This document shows, piece after piece, positions 38,513-43,229 of a stretch of 43,229 bases of DNA. Origin of the DNA: Pseudomonas sp. MN1F. GTDB lineage: Bacteria > Pseudomonadota > Gammaproteobacteria > Pseudomonadales > Pseudomonadaceae. Both the position numbers and the translations under genes were made by a program. Location of the stretch: positions 1 to 43,229 of the forward strand of contig NZ_VZII01000067.1 in the NCBI RefSeq assembly GCF_009391885.1, in the 5' to 3' direction. The notes beneath the pieces were generated by a model that saw only the letters and a list, made by a program, of their open reading frames with translations, ran no database searches and was not told the DNA's origin. Each line of letters starts with the position of its first letter. Position 1 is the stretch's first letter.

Positions 38513-39742
38513 TCAGGCACGGCGGGCCACGGCCAGTTGCGGCAGCGGCACCTTGAGGCGCTCGGGCGCCTTCAGTGCCACCTTGGGCTTGCCGAGGGCG
38601 ACCACACTGTTGAGCAGGATGCGCACCAGCTCGGTCTGCCGGCGCACGCCGGTCTTGGAGAAGATCGAGCGCAAGTGCGCCCGCGCGGTGTTGCGGCGGA
38701 TGTTCAACTCTTCGGCGGCTTCCTCCAGCGACAGGCCGTTGGCCAGCTCCATGGCCAGCGCGGTCTCGGCGCGGGTCAGGTTGAACAGTTGCTTGGTCAC
38801 CACCTCGCTGGCCAGCGATTTGCTCGCCGCATCACGGATGTACACCAGCGCCGCCGGCTTGCCGCGCTCGTCGGCCCAGTCCAGCGAGGGGATCGACTCG
38901 ACCACCAGGCCGAGGTTGACCAGGCCCGAGGGGCGGGTCACCGACATCGCTTCGGCGCCCTTGGGCGCGTCCGCGGAAAACGCTGCGCGAATCAGCCGCT
39001 GCAGCTCGCGGTTGTCGCTCGGGTAGGTCGCCTCCAGGCGCCCGCCCACCAGCTTCAGGCCGTCGGCACTGGCGAGGATCTCCTGGGCCACCGGGTTGAC
39101 CCGCAGCACGCTGCCGCTCTCGTCCAGCACCAGGGTGGCCACCGACAGGCGGCTGATGGCCTGGGAATAGAGCTCGCTGAGCGATTCGCTACGGTCGAGC
39201 AGGTTGTGCACCTGCAGGGCCCGGCGCAGGTGCGGCAGGAACATGCCGCACAGGGCACGCTCATCGGCCGAGAAGTTCGGCTCGCGCCTGGAGCGGGTGA
39301 TACGAAAACGCAGCTTGCCGCCATCGGGCGTGGAAATGTCGGCGCCCATCACATGGAACACGTCCTGCTGGCTGCAGAACATCTTGAAGTAGGCGCTGCG
39401 CTCCCACTCGGCCGAAGTCATCACATCGTCGACCGTGAACACCTGGTCCGGCGGCAGGTTGGTAAAGGGAGTGTTGGTTTGCGGGTAGGTCATGTAGGTG
39501 ACGTCACCGGCGCCATCGATGTCGCCGGAGATGATCATCACCCCCATGTCCGGCTGGTCTGGCACGCGCAGGATCAGGGTGGCGTAGTTGGCGGCGTACA
39601 GGGTGCGAAAGCTGGTCAGCGCGTGGGCCATCAGCTTGGGGTCGAGGGCGCCTTCGTAGACTTCACCGACCAGGCGATCGAACGTTGCCAGGTCGCAGCC
39701 GAGTCTGGCCAGCGCATCATGGGTCAAGACAGCTTTTTCCAC
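38513..39742 (-). CDS. LuxR-family transcriptional regulator, copy 2 (TeiR/TesR-like)
   Basis: The 409-aa protein starts at GTG 39742, behind a strong GAGGAGAAG site. It is a paralogue of the first LuxR protein (3118-4311). The C-terminal helix-turn-helix is nearly the same, with a 30-residue stretch identical around NIRRNTARAHLRSIF. The N-terminal region differs at many positions, while some blocks are shared (the RLEATYPSDNREL stretch and P-H-L-R-R-A-L). Its C-terminal tail is longer and basic/proline-rich. It should bind the same box but may sense another ligand. It is separated from the transporter gene by 124 nt with an inverted repeat, unlike copy 1. Confidence 0.88.
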   Translation of the reverse strand: MEKAVLTHDALARLGCDLATFDRLVGEVYEGALDPKLMAHALTSFRTLYAANYATLILRVPDQPDMGVMIISGDIDGAGDVTYMTYPQTNTPFTNLPPDQVFTVDDVMTSAEWERSAYFKMFCSQQDVFHVMGADISTPDGGKLRFRITRSRREPNFSADERALCGMFLPHLRRALQVHNLLDRSESLSELYSQAISRLSVATLVLDESGSVLRVNPVAQEILASADGLKLVGGRLEATYPSDNRELQRLIRAAFSADAPKGAEAMSVTRPSGLVNLGLVVESIPSLDWADERGKPAALVYIRDAASKSLASEVVTKQLFNLTRAETALAMELANGLSLEEAAEELNIRRNTARAHLRSIFSKTGVRRQTELVRILLNSVVALGKPKVALKAPERLKVPLPQLAVARRA

Positions 39743-39826
39743 AGTCTTCTCCTCGCTCGGGCAGGCATTGGCCTCCCCTTCTTATTTTTATTTGGCGATG
39801 TGTCCGCGGCCCAGTCTCGCTGGCCG

Positions 39827-39855
39827 CCCTGGCGCCGACAATAGGGGCGCCAGGG
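39827..39855. repeat. Inverted repeat between RND copy 2 and LuxR copy 2
   Basis: CCCTGGCGCC (39827-39836) and GGCGCCAGGG (39846-39855) form a perfect 10-bp stem with a 9-nt loop. On the minus strand, the sense strand of the operon, no T run follows, so it may act as an mRNA stabiliser or weak attenuator. On the plus strand a TTTATTT run follows. An AT-rich patch at 39781-39794 lies next to the LuxR start. Confidence 0.6.
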
Positions 39856-39866
39856 TTTATTTCGTA

Positions 39867-42269
39867 TCAGCCAATGTCTCCTGTGCTTTGGCCCGCCAGC
39901 ACTGGCCTTGGCGCCGCCTGCCGGGCGACCAGCGGTCGCCCCCGGTTGAACCAGGCCGCCAGCGCCGGGAGCAGGAAGATCGCCCCCAGCACGTTGACCA
40001 GGAACATGAACGACAGCAGCACGCCCATGTCGGCCTGGAACTTCAATGGCGCGAACGCCCAGGTACACACGCCGATCGACATGGTCAGGGCGGTGAACAC
40101 CGCCGCAGTGCCGCGCTGGCACATGGCCCGGTAGAATGCTTCGCGCAGGTCCGCGCCAGCAGCCATCTCGTGCTGGATGCGCTCGTACAGGTAGATGCCG
40201 TAGTCCACCCCGACCCCGACACCCAGGGCCATCACCGGCAAGGTGGCGACTTTCAGGCCGATACCGAGCATGGCCATCAGCGCGTTGCACAGGATGGCGA
40301 CGATGGCCAGGGGCACGAGGATGCACAGCACCGCCCGCAGCGACAAGAAGGTCAGCCAGCAGAACAGCGCCACCGAGCCGAACAGCGCCGCCAGCATGGT
40401 CACTTCGGCGCGCTTGACCGCCTCGTTGGAGGCCGCCATGACCCCGACGTTGCCACCGGCCAGCAGGAAGTCGACCTTTGGCGTGTGTACATCGGCGATG
40501 ATCCGCCGCGCTTCGCCAATGGCATGGCTGATGGTGGCGCCCTCGTGGTCGGCGAGAAACACCAGGATCTGCATCTGCTGGCAGCCTTCGGTGACCAGCC
40601 CGTCATCCGGCATGTAGGCCCGCGCACCCTGGCTCAGGCCACGGGCCGAGCCGGGGATGGCCGCCCAGCGCGGGTTGCCTTCGTTGTTGCCGGCGATCAC
40701 CCGCTTACCCATGCCGGCCACGCTCTGCACCGACTGCACGCCACTGACTGCACGCATGCGGAAGTCGAAGGCCTCGACCGCGCGCATCACCTCTGGCGAC
40801 AGGCAGCCTTCCTCGACGCCCTTGACCTCGACGAACACCGACAGCACATCCAGGCCGATCGAGTAACTGCCGATGATCCGCGCATTGTCCTGGTTGTAGC
40901 GTGAGTCGCCGCGCAGCTCCGGCGCCCCGGCGCCGATATCACCCACCGCCAGCTCGCGGGCCTTCCAGGCGCCGCCCACCAGCAGCGCCAGGCTCACGGC
41001 GAACACCACCAGCGCCGGGCCCGGTTCGGCCAGCGCCGACAGCCGCCACCACAGGCGATGGCGCCCGGCCTCGCGGGCCTGGGCCCGCAGCAGCGTGGCA
41101 GGCTCCAGGCGCAGCCAGGAGAGGATGATCGGCAGCATCAGCTTGTTGGTGATGATCATCAGCATCACCCCGATGCAGGCGGTGACCCCCAGCTCATGCA
41201 CGATGGGGATGTCGATCAGCATGATCACGGCAAAGCCCAGGGCGTTCATCAGCAAGGCCAGCGAACCGGGGATGAAAATCTTGCAGAACGCCGAATGCGC
41301 CGCCTGCCGGGCGCTGGCCCCGGCCACCACGTCCTGCTTCCAGGCATTGGTCATCTGCACCGCATGGGACACGCCGATGGAGAAGATCAGGAACGGCACC
41401 AGGATCGACATCGGGTCGATGCCCAACCCCAGCAGCGGCAACAAGCCCAGCAGCCACACCACCGGCAGCAGCGCCACCACCAGCGCCACCAGGGTCAGGC
41501 GCCAGGAACGGGCGTACAGCCACAGCAGCAGCGCGGTGATGACAAAGGCAATGACGAAGAAGCCGATTACCGTGTTCAGGCCTTCCACCACATCGCCGAC
41601 CAGCTTGGCAAAGCCCACCACGCTGATCTCGATGTCGTCGCTGGCGTACTTCTGGCGCAACGCCTCAAGCCGTTTGGCGACCTCGACATAGTCCACCGCC
41701 TTGCCGGTCTGCGGGTCGATGTCCTGCAGGTCGGCACGCACCATTGCCGACTTCAGGTCGTTGGCGATCAGCCGGCCAATCTGCCCGGAGGCCGCGGCGT
41801 TGCTGCGCACCTGGGCCAGGTCGGCGGCGCTGCCATTGAAGCGTGGCGGCACCACCACGTCGCCGTAGAAGCCTGCCTCGGTGATTTCGATGTAGCGCAC
41901 GTTGGCGGTGAACAGCGAAGTGACACTGGCGCGGTTGACCCCGGAAATGAAGAACACGTCATCGGTGACCTTGCGCAAGGTGTCGAGAAATTGCGCGTTG
42001 TACAGGTCGCCCTCGCCCTTCCAGCGCACGCTGACCAGGAAGCGGTTGGCGCCGGTGAAGTACTGGCTGAAACGCAGGAAGTTGACCATGTAGTCGTGAC
42101 GCACCGGGATCTGCTTGTTGAAGCCCGGGTCCAGCTGAGTGTGGGTTGCGCTGTAGCCCAGGCCCAGGGTCAACAGCACGAACAGCAACAGCAGGCCTTT
42201 GCGCCCCTTCATCAGCGCCTGGGCAGTGGCCTCGACACAGCGCACGGTTCGGGTGTCTGCTCTTTTCAT
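39867..42269 (-). CDS. MMPL/RND-superfamily transporter, copy 2
   Basis: ATG 42269 (MKRADTRTVRC) gives 800 aa and follows GAGGC after the YCF48 stop; a longer frame to 42335 would overlap that gene. It has the same twofold RND layout as copy 1 and many identical blocks, such as LDPGFNKQIPVRHDYM, GIDPMSILVPFLIFSIGVSH and GVGVDYGIYLYERIQHEM. As in copy 1, the second TM bundle has the D-Y pair (D689) while the first has S-H. The C-terminal tail differs. The proposed substrate is a steroid or bile acid; export or import cannot be decided. Confidence 0.9.
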   Translation of the reverse strand: MKRADTRTVRCVEATAQALMKGRKGLLLLFVLLTLGLGYSATHTQLDPGFNKQIPVRHDYMVNFLRFSQYFTGANRFLVSVRWKGEGDLYNAQFLDTLRKVTDDVFFISGVNRASVTSLFTANVRYIEITEAGFYGDVVVPPRFNGSAADLAQVRSNAAASGQIGRLIANDLKSAMVRADLQDIDPQTGKAVDYVEVAKRLEALRQKYASDDIEISVVGFAKLVGDVVEGLNTVIGFFVIAFVITALLLWLYARSWRLTLVALVVALLPVVWLLGLLPLLGLGIDPMSILVPFLIFSIGVSHAVQMTNAWKQDVVAGASARQAAHSAFCKIFIPGSLALLMNALGFAVIMLIDIPIVHELGVTACIGVMLMIITNKLMLPIILSWLRLEPATLLRAQAREAGRHRLWWRLSALAEPGPALVVFAVSLALLVGGAWKARELAVGDIGAGAPELRGDSRYNQDNARIIGSYSIGLDVLSVFVEVKGVEEGCLSPEVMRAVEAFDFRMRAVSGVQSVQSVAGMGKRVIAGNNEGNPRWAAIPGSARGLSQGARAYMPDDGLVTEGCQQMQILVFLADHEGATISHAIGEARRIIADVHTPKVDFLLAGGNVGVMAASNEAVKRAEVTMLAALFGSVALFCWLTFLSLRAVLCILVPLAIVAILCNALMAMLGIGLKVATLPVMALGVGVGVDYGIYLYERIQHEMAAGADLREAFYRAMCQRGTAAVFTALTMSIGVCTWAFAPLKFQADMGVLLSFMFLVNVLGAIFLLPALAAWFNRGRPLVARQAAPRPVLAGQSTGDIG

Positions 42270-42279
42270 GGTTTGCCTC

Positions 42280-43229
42280 TTATTTGCCCAACGTGGCGAG
42301 GTTGCCCGCGCTGGCATCGAAAACCCCTTGCTCACCGCCCAGCAGCAGCCGTGAACCCACCATTACCGCCGAGGTCAGCGTGCCGTGCCCGGCCAGGCGC
42401 GTAGCGCTGGCCAGTTCGCCACGCCCGTCCAGGCGCACCAGCGAGCCGCCGGCACCGACGATCAGCAGGCCACCGCCCGGCAGGCGGGTGTGGCCGTACA
42501 GCGGCAACGCGTTGCCGACCTCCAGCTGGCGCCAGTGCTCGCCGAAGTCGTGGCTGACGAACACATGCCCGCGCATGCCGTAGGCCACCCAGTCGTTGCC
42601 GCTCAGGCGCACGATGCCGAACAGCGAGCCGCTGTAGAACGCCGGCAGCGCCTGCCACTGCCCGCCGCCATCGCGGCTGCGCAGCACCAGGCCCTGCTCG
42701 CCGACCAGCATGCGCCGGCCGTCGTCGCCACCGTCCATGCCGTTGAGATGGGCGCTGTCGATGTCCAGTGCCAATGGCTGCCAGGTCGCCCCGGCATCAA
42801 TGGACTGGTAGAACTTGCCGAAGCTGCCGTACGCCAGCACCCGCTCGGCACCGGCCGCCCACACGCCCAGCAGCGGCTCGCCGAGCTGGTCGTCATGGCG
42901 CACTTCGTGCCAGTGCTGGCCGGCATCGTCGGAGCGCAGGATCCAGCCGTCATGGCCGACCGCAAGCAGGCGCTGGCGGTCGAGGGCTACCAGGGCGGTC
43001 AGGGCGACCTCGCGTTGCGGCTCGACCAGCGCCGGCTGCCAGCTGGCGCCCTGGTCGTCGCTGAACAGGATGCTGCCGCGCTCGCCCACGGCCAGCACGC
43101 GGGTGTCGAGGTCGAGCAACGCGTTGACCTGCACCCGGTCGGCACGCAGGGGGTCGGCGGCGGGGGCAGCTTCGGGGCGGGGCAGGAAGGTAAAGACGAT
43201 GGTCAGGCCGACGAACAGGCAGACCAGGT
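42280..43229 (-). CDS. YCF48/BNR-repeat beta-propeller protein, copy 2 (5' end outside window)
   Basis: The frame runs from the right edge to TAA at 42282-42280; about 315 residues are visible. The visible N-terminal part is a hydrophobic anchor (CLFVGLTIVFTFLP) followed by a Pro/Ala linker and R-A-D-R-V-Q-V-N-A-L, which matches the copy 1 segment LADRVQVNALI. Asp-box-like blades follow (SDDQGASWQ, SDDAGQHWHE, SIDAGATWQ, SRDGGGQWQ, SHDFGEHWRQ). Only a few N-terminal residues appear to be missing. It precedes RND copy 2 by 10 nt. Its promoter lies beyond the window. Confidence 0.86.
   Translation of the reverse strand, partial: LVCLFVGLTIVFTFLPRPEAAPAADPLRADRVQVNALLDLDTRVLAVGERGSILFSDDQGASWQPALVEPQREVALTALVALDRQRLLAVGHDGWILRSDDAGQHWHEVRHDDQLGEPLLGVWAAGAERVLAYGSFGKFYQSIDAGATWQPLALDIDSAHLNGMDGGDDGRRMLVGEQGLVLRSRDGGGQWQALPAFYSGSLFGIVRLSGNDWVAYGMRGHVFVSHDFGEHWRQLEVGNALPLYGHTRLPGGGLLIVGAGGSLVRLDGRGELASATRLAGHGTLTSAVMVGSRLLLGGEQGVFDASAGNLATLGK

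Noticed and set aside
39796..39822. Possible half box upstream of LuxR copy 2 (GGACACATC on the minus strand)
   Set aside because: Only GGAC matches, the left half is absent and no -10 hexamer lies at 20-21 nt.

Overview
The window is GC-rich and almost fully coding. It fits a Pseudomonas chromosome, probably of the P. putida group: it carries Pseudomonas-type REP pairs of the form GGGAGC..TTGCC..GCGATGGG, it opens with the end of an etfA-type gene, and its genes resemble pseudomonad and Comamonas bile-acid/steroid genes. The species is an inference.

The window holds a 9,10-seco pathway for aerobic steroid degradation with bile-acid features. Ring A/B genes: kshA (492-1532), kshB (30668-31690), hsaA (31717-32904), hsaC (19167-20057), hsaD (25097-25930), hsaE-hsaG-hsaF (33945-36714). 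Ring C/D (HIP) genes: fadD3-like ligase (29040-30668), fadE30 with a partner (20282-22629), and a 13-gene minus-strand operon hsaC-ipdA-ipdB-ECH-ipdC-echA20-ACAD-ACAD-fadA6-SDR-ipdF-MaoC-thiolase (20057 down to 7844). Bile-acid hydroxyl chemistry: 3alpha-HSD (hsdA, 37652-38419), a 7alpha-HSD-like SDR (33097-33870), and an SDR-SDR-SnoaL operon (24921 down to 22764). No kstD, ketosteroid isomerase, hsaB or dedicated side-chain set is visible, so these must lie elsewhere if present.

The catabolic block is flanked by two copies of a module: YCF48-like beta-propeller, MMPL/RND transporter, LuxR-type regulator (7662-3118 and >43229-38513). With a DUF1329 protein (1662-3041) and a DUF1302 putative outer-membrane protein (27354-28994), these look like an envelope system for steroid traffic. 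The two LuxR proteins have almost identical DNA-binding domains but different N-terminal sensor regions.

The most striking result is a promoter element shared across the cluster. Ten sites match CTAGTCC-N5-GACGATG (19 bp, allowing a few mismatches), each followed after 20 or 21 nt by a -10-like hexamer with A at position 2 and T at position 6. They precede kshA, the DUF1329 gene, the first YCF48 gene, hsaC, the fadE30 pair, the SDR-SDR-SnoaL operon, hsaD, hsaA, the 7alpha-HSD-like gene and hsdA. Three divergent intergenic regions carry or share back-to-back sites. I infer that this is the activator site of the LuxR-type (TeiR/TesR-like) regulators and defines a steroid regulon with positive feedback on the first LuxR gene.

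Operons inferred from spacing: (1) 7662->3118; (2) 3041->1662; (3) 1532->265; (4) 20057->7844; (5) 20282->22629 (+); (6) 24921->22764; (7) hsaD alone (+); (8) hsaA-kshB-fadD3-DUF1302-flavin oxidoreductase, 32904->26096; (9) 33097->36714 (+), interrupted by a terminator-like hairpin before hsaE; (10) 38419->36806; (11) second YCF48-RND-LuxR module, running in from the right edge. No stretch over 300 bases lacks a gene. I saw no tRNA, rRNA, CRISPR, insertion sequence or phage gene.
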